64,000 bases of DNA from CABMGU01 sp964617195 (lineage in GTDB: Archaea > Nanobdellota > Nanobdellia > Woesearchaeales > ARS49). The position numbers were made by a program, and so were the translations under genes. This document shows positions 16,276 through 24,071 of this stretch, piece after piece. The stretch is taken from NCBI GenBank assembly GCA_964617195.1, contig CAZTVK010000015.1, forward strand, positions 9,757 through 73,756, written 5' to 3'. The stretch's first letter is position 1. Each line of letters begins with the position of its first letter. Below the pieces are notes generated by a model. The model worked only from the letters and a program-made list of their open reading frames with translations. It was not told where the DNA came from and searched no databases.

Positions 16276-17483
16276 AACCTGAACACCTTCTTTGCCTTCT
16301 GCAACGCTGCCAAAAAGACATCAACATCCTCTTTAGTATTGTAAGGGCCAAAGCTAATTCTGACCGTGGCAGCAACGCCAAGCCTGTCCATCAAAGGCTG
16401 AGCGCAATGATGCCCAGAACGAACACACACTTTCAAATGATCAAGAACAGTAGAAACATCATGAGCGTGCATGTCACCAAGATTAAAACTGATAACACCG
16501 CCACGCATTTCAGGACCATACATCATGATTACATCATCCTTTTTCATCTTATCATACGCATACCTTGTCAATTCCTGCTCGTGCTTCCACACGTTATCCA
16601 TGCCCAAAGATTTCAAATAATCAACAGCAACGCCAAAACCAACAGCGCCAGCAACATTAGGAGTGCCAGCCTCAAACTTCCAAGGAACCTCATTCCAAGT
16701 AGAACCTTCAAAAGTCACTTCCTTAATCATGTCCCCGCCGCCAAGAACCGGCTCCATCTTCTCCAACAATTCACGCTTGCCATAGAGAACACCGATCCCA
16801 AAAGGAGCCAGCATCTTATGGCCTGAGAAGACCATGAAATCACAATCAAGCTCTTTGACATTAACAGGCATATGAGGAACACTCTGAGACGCGTCAACCA
16901 AAGTGATAACTCCATTCTTGTGAGCCTCAGCAATCAATTCTTTGGCAGGATTGACCGTGCCAAGAACATTGCTGACTTGCAAGAACGCAAACAATTTCGG
17001 CTTTTGCTCTAACATATGAGTTGTTGAATTCTTATCAAGCTCACCATGCTCAGTAATAGGAATGTACGAAATTTTCGCGCCTGCCCTCTTCGCCAGCATC
17101 TGCCAAGGCACAATATTACTATGATGCTCCATCTCAGTCAACAAAATAGTGTCACCCTTGTTGATATTTGAGCCCCAGCTCTGCGCGACCAAATTAATAC
17201 CCTCAGTCGCATTCCTGACAAAAACAATCTCTTTGGGATGAGCGCCGATAAACTCTGCAATCTTTTTTCTAGCGCCCTCGTAAGCCTGCGTTGCCTCCTC
17301 AGCAAGAGAATTCACCCCACGATGCACATTAGAATTAGACGTCTCGTAAAACTTTTTCATCGCTTCCAACACAATTGCCGGCTTATGAGTAGTTGCTGCG
17401 CTATCCAAATAAACCATTCCGCGCGCAAAAAACGGAAAATCCTTTCGCACACGCGCAATATCTAAAACGCTCACATTTGCCAT
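16272..17483 (-). CDS. sufS: Cysteine desulfurase SufS
   Basis: PLP enzyme that takes sulfur from cysteine for Fe-S assembly. The N-terminus reads YLDSAATTHKP; TEMEHHSN holds the PLP-stacking His; VDASQSVPH holds the PLP Asp; the Schiff-base Lys is Lys223 in FSGHKM; and the persulfide Cys is Cys360 in RSGHHCAQP. This short loop and length (403) are group II (SufS) features. It overlaps sufD by 13 nt. Confidence 0.97.
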   Translation of the reverse strand: MANVSVLDIARVRKDFPFFARGMVYLDSAATTHKPAIVLEAMKKFYETSNSNVHRGVNSLAEEATQAYEGARKKIAEFIGAHPKEIVFVRNATEGINLVAQSWGSNINKGDTILLTEMEHHSNIVPWQMLAKRAGAKISYIPITEHGELDKNSTTHMLEQKPKLFAFLQVSNVLGTVNPAKELIAEAHKNGVITLVDASQSVPHMPVNVKELDCDFMVFSGHKMLAPFGIGVLYGKRELLEKMEPVLGGGDMIKEVTFEGSTWNEVPWKFEAGTPNVAGAVGFGVAVDYLKSLGMDNVWKHEQELTRYAYDKMKKDDVIMMYGPEMRGGVISFNLGDMHAHDVSTVLDHLKVCVRSGHHCAQPLMDRLGVAATVRISFGPYNTKEDVDVFLAALQKAKKVFRL

Positions 17484-17986
17484 TTGTCATACCCCTCAGG
17501 CAATTTCAAAAAACCCTGAATGATCATCTTACAAGCTTCTGACTCGCTCATGCCCCTGCTAGTCAAATAAAATATCTTTTCAGCATCAATCGGACTCATA
17601 GTAGCAGAGTGAGACGCCTTGACGTTATTCGCCTCAATCTCCAAAGAAGGAACAGCCTCTACCTTAGCACTGCCATCCAAAAGCAAGAAATGCTGTTCAA
17701 CAAAACTATCACTCAAATCACCACTCTTCGGAATAACAATCCTCGCGTGCGAAACAGTATTCTGAGATTTACCAACAACACCACGGGAATTAATCCTTGA
17801 TTTAGTACGCGCAGCATCATGAATTATCGTCAAATTACTTTCCACATCACCAGAAGTGAAAAACTCATCAACAAGCACCTCAGCGCCCTCGCCTGACAAG
17901 CGAATAACCTGCTCAACGCGCGTAGGACTATCATGAATAAGCACAATATGCCTCTTCTCTCCAGCAGGAACAATCAGCTCGCTCAT
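17471..17986 (-). CDS. sufD: Minimal SufD-like protein
   Basis: Partner of SufB in the SufBCD scaffold. At 171 residues it holds only the right-handed beta-helix core and the C-terminal helical part: GVVGKSQNTVSHARIVIPKSG, SLEIEANNVKASHSATMSPID, then YLTSRGMSESEACKMI. Bacterial SufD is about 420 residues, so the N-terminal half is absent. The SH-A-T motif with conserved His and the SufC-binding C-terminal helices remain. Start overlaps the sufB stop by ATGA. Confidence 0.93.
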   Translation of the reverse strand: MSELIVPAGEKRHIVLIHDSPTRVEQVIRLSGEGAEVLVDEFFTSGDVESNLTIIHDAARTKSRINSRGVVGKSQNTVSHARIVIPKSGDLSDSFVEQHFLLLDGSAKVEAVPSLEIEANNVKASHSATMSPIDAEKIFYLTSRGMSESEACKMIIQGFLKLPEGYDKWQM

Positions 17987-19383
17987 CCCACACTACCCTC
18001 CATCTCCATCTGGATAAGCTTGTTCAACTCAACAGAATACTCCATCGGCAACTCTTTAGTGAATTCAGCAATAAAGCCAAGAACAATCAATGACAAAGCC
18101 TCACTTTCTGAAAGTCCGCGAGACATTAAGTAAAACAACTGCTCCTCGCCCACTTTTCCAACAGTAGCTTCGTGCACAATAGTTGAAGTCGGCTCCTCAA
18201 TCTTCATCGTCGGATAAGTATCAGACCTTGAGAATTCATCAAGCAATAACGCATCACACCTGACAGAACTAGTAACGTTCTTTGCGCCTTTTGCAACACG
18301 CAACAAGCCCCTATAACTACTTCTGCCACCATCCTTACTAACCGACTTTGAAACAATTCTTGAACTGGTGTTTGATGCAAGATGAATCACTTTGCCGCCA
18401 GCATCCTGATGCTGATTCTTGCCGGCATACGCAACACTCAGAATATCCGCCTTTGCGCCCTCACCATTCAAGATGACGCACGGATATTTCATCGTCAGCT
18501 TGCTTCCAAGATTGCCATCAACCCATTCAACAGTCGCGTTTTTATGCGCCATGGCACGCTTTGTAACAAGATTGTAAACATTACTGCTCCAGTTCTGAAT
18601 TGTAGTGTAACGGACTTTTGCGCCTTCAAGCGCGATAACTTCAACAACTGCTGCGTGAAGGCTATCTGTAGAGTAAACGGGCGCTGTGCAGCCCTCGATG
18701 TAATGCACTTCCGCATCTTTATCGACAATAATCAAAGTCCTCTCAAACTGGCCAACATTCTTTGCATTAATCCTGAAATAAGCCTGCAACGGCACCGTGA
18801 CTTTGACTCCAGGAGGAATGTAAACGAAACTACCACCACTCCACACCGCAGTATTTAATGCAGCGAACTTGTTATCGCCAGCAGGAACAAGCGTTGCAAA
18901 ATATTTCTTTACGAGCTCAGGATATTCCTTGACCGCAGTGTCTGTATCTGTGAAAACAACGCCCTGCTTCGCCAAATCCTCTCTCAACTTGTGATAAACT
19001 GTCTGGCTTTCATACTGCGCGCCAACACCGCCTAAAAATTTCTGCTCAGCCTCAGGAATACCCAATCTGTCAAACGTTTTCTTGATATCAGCAGGAACAT
19101 CATCCCAATTATGCGCAGTCTTTTCCGAAGAAGAAAAATAATAAGTATACCTGCCAAAATCAATATCCTTCAAATCACCGCCCCACTCAGGCATAGGCTT
19201 GCTCAAAAAAATCTTGAACGCTTTCAAACGCAAGTCAAGCATCCACTGAGGTTCGCCTTTTATTTTAGAAATCTGCCTAACAATATCTTCTGACAATCCT
19301 TTCTGCGTCTTGAACACAAAATTCTCAGGATCTTTGAAGCCATACTTCTTCTCATAATCATTATTAAGAATCGTCAAGCTCAT
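17983..19383 (-). CDS. sufB: Fe-S cluster assembly protein SufB
   Basis: Full-length SufB (466 residues). Visible landmarks include GVVFTDTDTAVKEYPELV, WSGGSFVYIPPGVKV, HYIEGCTAPVYS with the conserved Cys, the core MKYPCVILNGEGA, and the C-terminal IVHEATVGKVGEEQLFYLMSRG, which contacts SufC. It lies between sufC and sufD with ATGA overlaps at both ends, as expected for a 1:1 complex. Confidence 0.98.
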   Translation of the reverse strand: MSLTILNNDYEKKYGFKDPENFVFKTQKGLSEDIVRQISKIKGEPQWMLDLRLKAFKIFLSKPMPEWGGDLKDIDFGRYTYYFSSSEKTAHNWDDVPADIKKTFDRLGIPEAEQKFLGGVGAQYESQTVYHKLREDLAKQGVVFTDTDTAVKEYPELVKKYFATLVPAGDNKFAALNTAVWSGGSFVYIPPGVKVTVPLQAYFRINAKNVGQFERTLIIVDKDAEVHYIEGCTAPVYSTDSLHAAVVEVIALEGAKVRYTTIQNWSSNVYNLVTKRAMAHKNATVEWVDGNLGSKLTMKYPCVILNGEGAKADILSVAYAGKNQHQDAGGKVIHLASNTSSRIVSKSVSKDGGRSSYRGLLRVAKGAKNVTSSVRCDALLLDEFSRSDTYPTMKIEEPTSTIVHEATVGKVGEEQLFYLMSRGLSESEALSLIVLGFIAEFTKELPMEYSVELNKLIQMEMEGSVG

Positions 19384-20111
19384 ACCGTCACCAGTTTCTG
19401 ATAACCTTTCTTTTCAATATCAAGGGCAAGCGTTGCATCACCACTCGCCACAATCTTTCCGTCAACCATAATATGAACGAAATCCGGCTTCAAATAATTC
19501 AACAAACGCTGATAATGAGTAATGACCAAACAACTAAATTCAGGAGAACGAAGAGCGCTAACAGCCTTAGACAACAACTGCAAGCTGTCAACATCAAGAC
19601 CAGAATCCATCTCATCAAGAACGGCAAGCTGAGGCTTCACGGTCAACAACTGCAAAACTTCAGCGCGCTTTTTCTCGCCACCAGAAAAACCGACATTCAC
19701 CTCGCGATCAATAAAAGACTTGTCAACACCAAGCAGAGAAAGAGAAACATCAAGATTTTTTTTGAAATCAATAATAGAAAGCTTATTGTTCTTGGCCTTC
19801 GCCAAAGTGAACAAGAATTTTGAAAAACTCACGCCAGCAATCTCCAAAGGATGCTGGAAAGCCAAAAACAAGCCAAGCTTTGCGCGCTCATCAGGCTTCA
19901 AAGCCAGAATGCTTTTACCATCAATAAGAACATCTCCCTTTTCCACCTTGTACTTCGGATGACCTGCAAGAACATACGACAAAGTACTTTTGCCACTGCC
20001 ATTCGGACCCATCAATGCGTGAACTTCTCCAGGATTCACAACTAGAGAAATCCCTTTCAAAATCTGATTCCCCTCCACAGATACATGTAAGTCCTTAATC
20101 TCTAATTTCAT
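19380..20111 (-). CDS. sufC: Fe-S assembly ATPase SufC
   Basis: ABC-type ATPase that drives the SufBD scaffold. Walker A is GPNGSGKST, the signature motif is VGFSGGEKKRAEVL, Walker B is LAVLDEMDSGLDVD, and the switch His is in VITHYQRLL. Length (243) is standard. GGGGGAG precedes the ATG closely. The regulator gene ends 9 nt upstream. Confidence 0.98.
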   Translation of the reverse strand: MKLEIKDLHVSVEGNQILKGISLVVNPGEVHALMGPNGSGKSTLSYVLAGHPKYKVEKGDVLIDGKSILALKPDERAKLGLFLAFQHPLEIAGVSFSKFLFTLAKAKNNKLSIIDFKKNLDVSLSLLGVDKSFIDREVNVGFSGGEKKRAEVLQLLTVKPQLAVLDEMDSGLDVDSLQLLSKAVSALRSPEFSCLVITHYQRLLNYLKPDFVHIMVDGKIVASGDATLALDIEKKGYQKLVTV

Positions 20112-20119
20112 AACTCCCC

Positions 20120-20509
20120 CTATTGCTTAATTTGAATCAAACCGTTTTCTTCAAAACAGACATTGCAACCCTTAGGCGCACCGCCCAATGCTTCATGCGC
20201 CTGACACACCAAACGCTCTTCACGAATCAATATAAGCAAACGCTGCATTTCACGCATCAAACCAATCTCTCCAGTGATGCGCTTCACAGACTCCTTGATC
20301 GCAACCTTTACTCTGTCGTTTAATTGGAATGTTGAAGCCCGCTTAGCACTCATATACTGGCTCACAGCAGGCTCTGTAACGCTCAAAAGCCCTGCAATCT
20401 CCTTCTGAGACTTCCCCTCTGCCTTCATCACTATAGCGATTTCCCTGCGCACAGCAGGAAGCACGTAAAAAACCTCAATCTCCTGAGGCTGCAACAAGCG
20501 GTTAACCAT
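20120..20509 (-). CDS. HTH transcriptional regulator with C-terminal Cys motif, head of the suf operon
   Basis: A 129-residue protein with a helix-turn-helix at about residues 34-55 (SQKEIAGLLSVTEPAVSQYMS), resembling XRE-like archaeal regulators. The C-terminal part holds Cys102, Cys115 and Cys118 (LVCQAH...GCNVCF), a possible Fe-S or metal site. It is the first gene of the suf operon, 9 nt before sufC. A regulator that senses Fe-S status and represses its own operon is a reasonable inference. Direct repeats flank its TATA box. Confidence 0.85.
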   Translation of the reverse strand: MVNRLLQPQEIEVFYVLPAVRREIAIVMKAEGKSQKEIAGLLSVTEPAVSQYMSAKRASTFQLNDRVKVAIKESVKRITGEIGLMREMQRLLILIREERLVCQAHEALGGAPKGCNVCFEENGLIQIKQ

Positions 20510-20558
20510 AGTTAACTATTGCAGGGGGGAGTATATAAAGGTTGCTCAATATTGCAGG
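20501..20558 (-). promoter_or_regulatory. suf operon promoter with putative operator repeats
   Basis: Read on the minus strand, CTTTATATAC (20531-20540) is the TATA box. On the plus strand TATTGCAGG occurs twice, at 20517-20525 and 20550-20558, 33 nt apart (about three helical turns), one on each side of the TATA box. GTTAAC palindromes lie at 20501-20506 and 20511-20516, overlapping the expected transcription start and first codons. The layout suits autoregulation by the HTH protein; binding is not shown. Confidence 0.6.
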
Positions 20559-20628
20559 CAAAGCATAGGAGTTTCCAACAGTTGAATAAAAGTAGAATTT
20601 ATATATTACAAAGAGTATTCTGAAGAAT

Positions 20629-21123
20629 ATGGGTGGCATTCTCGGGGTAGATATCGGTGGCGTAATTATAGATAAAATAAACGACAATACCGATACTTCT
20701 TTCTTTGGCAGTAATTATTTACATACAACTGCCGTGCCTGGTGCATTTGAAGCATTAAAGACTCTCTCGGGGATTTATGTGACTCATCTAGTATCAAAGT
20801 GTGGTGAGAATATTCAGCGCAAGACTTTAGAATGGCTAGCGCATCATGATTTCTACGACAAAACAGGAGTTGCTAGAGAAAATGTACATTTCTGTCGCAG
20901 GCGCAACGAAAAACGAGGCATATGTGATGATATTGGTGCGACTCATTTTGTCGATGACCGTCTTGAGGTATTGAGTTATCTTTCTGGTAAAATGAAATTA
21001 TATTTATTTAACCCGAATGAACGCGAAATGCAAAAGTTTTCTCACGCACTCACGAGAGTGACGCGTGCTGATAATTGGCAAAATTTGTCTCACGTTCTGC
21101 AACAAGATCAACATGTAGCTTAA
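20629..21123 (+). CDS. HAD-like hydrolase domain protein
   Basis: A 164-residue protein with a HAD-type start (ILGVDIGGVIIDK) in which the usual DxDxT is replaced by DIGGV, a middle HLVSKCGENIQRK resembling motif II, and THFVDDRLEVLSYL as motif IV. A Lys motif III is not obvious. The acid after the nucleophile is missing, so phosphatase activity is uncertain. TTTATATA about 30 nt upstream indicates a leaderless mRNA. Base use is more T-rich than in most neighbours. Confidence 0.75.
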   Translation: MGGILGVDIGGVIIDKINDNTDTSFFGSNYLHTTAVPGAFEALKTLSGIYVTHLVSKCGENIQRKTLEWLAHHDFYDKTGVARENVHFCRRRNEKRGICDDIGATHFVDDRLEVLSYLSGKMKLYLFNPNEREMQKFSHALTRVTRADNWQNLSHVLQQDQHVA

Positions 21124-21175
21124 AAGTCTGACGAGTCCTGATTTTTGCAATAGTCTTAAAAGTAACGCTTTTCTG

Positions 21176-21814
21176 ATGGCGTTAGTATTAATGATGGATA
21201 TCGAATCAATTGTAAGGGTGGACGAAGAATTTTCACGTTTAAATACTGAGATTTCTGATGGATTGATGAGGAGGTATTTTCTACCTGCACCCTCAAAAAT
21301 TTACTTTGCCGAAGATAAATTCAGGTTAGAACATGATTCTTTGAGAGGATATGGATTAAGATTTCATGAAAAATGGGAGATTAGAGAACTTTTGAGAACG
21401 GGGCTTACGGAAGAAGAAATAACTTCTGACCATGGGTATAATAAAAGAGAATCGTGCAATGACGTTCCGCACCATTCTGCACAATATCATGAACATCGTT
21501 TTTATCAGAGAATTGGAGAAAGACTGTCAGGGATAAAGATTCCTATTTTAGCTCTTAAAGCAGTGAGAGATTGCTTTGAGATCCAGAGAGCATATGGCCA
21601 AGTGTTCAATGATTTTGGAGAATTTTACCGAGACATAGAGCAAAAAGAGATAACAAGAAAGGATGTAAGAAATGCGATTAGATTATTTGAAAAAACTGAA
21701 TGGAAGTTTAGAAATAGAGATGGAATTTTTGATTACTTAAAGAAGCTACAAGAAGAGGGAGAAATTTCAGTCATAGAGAAGACCGCCCCCGTACTAAAGG
21801 CAACCCGACATTGA
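21176..21814 (+). CDS. Hypothetical protein
   Basis: Unrecognised 212-residue soluble protein rich in charged and aromatic residues. It carries a segment HEKWEIRELLRTGLTEEEITSDHGY that looks like a helix-turn-helix, and long C-terminal helices (RDIEQKEITRKDVRNAIRLFEK). The first ATG (21176) is used; in-frame ATGs follow at codons 6 and 7. It follows the HAD-like gene by about 50 nt on the same strand, so both may share a transcript. Codon use is T-rich, like the gene before it. Confidence 0.65.
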   Translation: MALVLMMDIESIVRVDEEFSRLNTEISDGLMRRYFLPAPSKIYFAEDKFRLEHDSLRGYGLRFHEKWEIRELLRTGLTEEEITSDHGYNKRESCNDVPHHSAQYHEHRFYQRIGERLSGIKIPILALKAVRDCFEIQRAYGQVFNDFGEFYRDIEQKEITRKDVRNAIRLFEKTEWKFRNRDGIFDYLKKLQEEGEISVIEKTAPVLKATRH

Positions 21815-21922
21815 GCATAACAACTATTGAGCGAACTTTTCTTCACTTAATCAGAAAGTATCAGGTTTTGGGAAGGTGTTTTTTAGTTATCTGAATCCTT
21901 GTTTAAAGTGTTTCAAAGCTTA

Positions 21923-22774
21923 CTACTGGCCATGCTCTTTCAGCCATTCCTGAGAAACAGGCTTATAATTCAGCAAGGCTGCGATTTTTTCCTCCTTGCC
22001 ATAAAGCGGAACATTAGTGAAAAACACGTTCCTGAAACTAATCGGCTGCTGCCCCTGAATTTCAATCTGAATCGGCACCTGCCTGCGCTGGTCGATGTGC
22101 AAGACAACACGCACGCCATCAACTAAGTAGTGCAAAGAAGGCTGGACTGTTTTCGGCACTCCCGCACTATTAAGCGTTTGAACACCAACCTCAACAAAAT
22201 CAGGAACAACATCAGCAAAGTCTTCTAAATAATTCAAAGGCCCCTTGGATGTCCAATCTTCATATTGCATAGAAGTTTCGTTGTTAACAAAATGCTTGCA
22301 ATTAGACTGCGACCACGTAAACTGATTGCCCATCATCTGCGCCTCATGCTCCACATTGCAATAAGCAACCGCAGTATTACTTACAGAATCAACAAACACA
22401 TCCGTAATAGGCACCCTATCAATAAAAATCACTTTCAAAAACATATGGCGCGATTTACCGCCTGAAACAAGCACAAACCTGTCTTCAAGCTCATACGCAT
22501 ACCCATCATACTTCTGAGCCTGAGCCAACAATTGCCTGCCAATGGCAACTGATTCAACAGCCTGAGGCTCTGGCGCGACAACCTCATTAGCAATTATTCT
22601 TTCATCTTTCTGAGGGCATTGCTCAACAGAAGAAGCAGTACTGCCATCCCAACACTGCACGATGACTTTCTCCACAATTCTTTCTTCAACCACAGGCTGC
22701 ATAGTTGGAGCGGGCTGTACCGCAGGCTGTGCGCATGCTGCAAACAACAATAATAACAAAACCACCCATTTCAT
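21923..22774 (-). CDS. Lipoprotein, paralogue 1 of a tandem pair
   Basis: Secreted 283-residue protein beginning MKWVVLLLLLFAACAQPA, with lipobox FAAC. After a Pro-rich linker comes a short Cys motif VQCWDGSTASSVEQCP, then a mostly beta domain (GRQLLAQAQKYDGYAYELEDRFVLV...). The same order and motifs appear in the gene just upstream (22816-23700), so the pair arose by duplication. The ATG at 22774 is chosen because it starts the signal peptide. Function unknown. Confidence 0.85.
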   Translation of the reverse strand: MKWVVLLLLLFAACAQPAVQPAPTMQPVVEERIVEKVIVQCWDGSTASSVEQCPQKDERIIANEVVAPEPQAVESVAIGRQLLAQAQKYDGYAYELEDRFVLVSGGKSRHMFLKVIFIDRVPITDVFVDSVSNTAVAYCNVEHEAQMMGNQFTWSQSNCKHFVNNETSMQYEDWTSKGPLNYLEDFADVVPDFVEVGVQTLNSAGVPKTVQPSLHYLVDGVRVVLHIDQRRQVPIQIEIQGQQPISFRNVFFTNVPLYGKEEKIAALLNYKPVSQEWLKEHGQ

Positions 22775-22815
22775 AGAACAATAGAGAACTTGCAAAGATA
22801 AAAATGTATCGCTTA

Positions 22816-23700
22816 TCAGTCGCCCAAAGCCTTCCAATACTCAGAAACAGGAACGTATTCAACCCAAGACTTGTCAATCTTCTGCTGACCGCCATAAAGA
22901 ACCATGACGTCAAAGTAAGTATCCCTGAAGTCCACAGCTTGCGTACCCTCAACCTCAATCTTAATAGGAACTTGGTAACGCCTGTCAATCCTCAAAATAA
23001 CACGCTTGCCATCAAGCATGTAATGCAAAGAAGGCTGGACAGTCTTTGAGTTTCCACCAATACTAATAGTTTGAATGTTGTTTTCCACAAGAATAGGCTC
23101 CAGTTCAGAAAATTCTTTCAAATACTCTAAAGGACCTTTAGGAACCCATTTTTCATAAGGCACTGAAATCTCCTTGTCAATGTAGTCCTTGCACCTGCTT
23201 CTCTCGTACTCAAATGAATCATCCAAAATACGACCTTCCCGCTCGAGATTACAATAGGCGACGGCCTCTTTTTTATCATGATCAACAAAAACATCAGTAA
23301 TCGGAGTACGATCATCCAATTGAGACATCTTCAAAAACAAATGCCTGGACTTATTGCCATAAACAATAACCATCCTGTCATCAAGCACAAAAGCATAACC
23401 TGTAAACTTAGTCTGAGCATCAGCCAGCAATTTCTTCGCGACAGGCATGGCCTCTGGAGCAGATTCAACGACAACCTTCGCAGGAGGCAAATCTTCAACA
23501 GAAGGCATGGTTTCAGCTTCCACAGGAGTTTCTTCCTTCACAGGACACTTGTCAACAGAATCAGCAGTACTGCCATCCCAGCACTGAACGACAATCTTCT
23601 CAACACTCTTTTCTTCTGTTTTATTCTCAATTCCCGGCTGGACGTACGGCTGAGAAACACACGCTGCCAACAACAACAGAACCAAAAACCACTTTCTCAT
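22816..23700 (-). CDS. Lipoprotein, paralogue 2 of a tandem pair
   Basis: 294-residue lipoprotein with signal MRKWFLVLLLLAACVSQP and lipobox LAAC. It shares the VVQCWDGSTADSVDKCP motif, the AKKLLADAQ...YAFVLDDRMV region, TPITDVFVD, VAYCN and KTVQPSLHY..DG.RV.L.ID blocks with its downstream neighbour, about 40 nt away. The open frame runs further upstream into tRNA-Tyr, so ATG at 23700 is the real start. Extracellular role unknown. Confidence 0.85.
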   Translation of the reverse strand: MRKWFLVLLLLAACVSQPYVQPGIENKTEEKSVEKIVVQCWDGSTADSVDKCPVKEETPVEAETMPSVEDLPPAKVVVESAPEAMPVAKKLLADAQTKFTGYAFVLDDRMVIVYGNKSRHLFLKMSQLDDRTPITDVFVDHDKKEAVAYCNLEREGRILDDSFEYERSRCKDYIDKEISVPYEKWVPKGPLEYLKEFSELEPILVENNIQTISIGGNSKTVQPSLHYMLDGKRVILRIDRRYQVPIKIEVEGTQAVDFRDTYFDVMVLYGGQQKIDKSWVEYVPVSEYWKALGD

Positions 23701-23782
23701 TAAACTGCTGAGAAAGTTTGGAGAATAAAAAGATATCGGTGATAAAGAAAAAAAACTGCAGGGCTCTTGACCCTGCAGAGAA

Positions 23783-23911
23783 TCCCCGCGGCCGGATTTG
23801 AACCAGCAACCTTTCGGGCTCAACGTGCTGACCCACTATCATCCTGAGTTAATACTCCGTCTGTGGGCGACTACTCTACAGCCGAATGCTCTGCCGTTGA
23901 GCTACGCGAGG
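23783..23911 (-). tRNA. tRNA-Tyr (GTA) with an intron of about 57 nt
   Basis: Acceptor CCTCGCG/CGCGGGG (one T-G pair), D-stem GCTC/GAGC, anticodon stem TTCGG/CCGAA with loop starting CTGTAG (anticodon GTA), T-arm GCTGG-TTCAAAT-CCGGC. C1-G72 and A73 are the archaeal Tyr identity elements. About 57 nt between roughly 23819 and 23875 must be removed. I could not draw a strict bulge-helix-bulge at the usual 37/38 site. The intron has a CCCAC/GTGGG stem and ends with CGTTGAGC, a perfect complement of the D-arm GCTCAACG. Confidence 0.9.
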
Positions 23912-24004
23912 GTTATTATGAGAACTAGAAGAACTGTTTTTAAAACTGTCGGAAATTTAAAAACCATAATTCAATACTTCAAATCATCGATGAACAAAGT
24001 TCGT

Positions 24005-24070
24005 CGAGTGTGCTCAGCAATCGAAGATTGCTGACATTCCGAGCACGTCAGAAATCTATGATTTCCGACG
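24005..24070 (+). repeat. Structured element, copy 1
   Basis: Two adjacent hairpins: CAGCAATC-gaa-GATTGCTG at 24015-24033 and CGTCAGAAATC-tat-GATTTCCGACG at 24046-24070 (one A-C mismatch), joined by a linker ending in GAGCACG. The GAGCACG-TCAGAAATC stretch matches copy 3 (60904-60920) with one indel, and copy 2 (38027-38041) with few changes. It sits between tRNA-Tyr and the end of a convergent surface-protein gene. Confidence 0.55.
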
Positions 24071-24071
24071 C

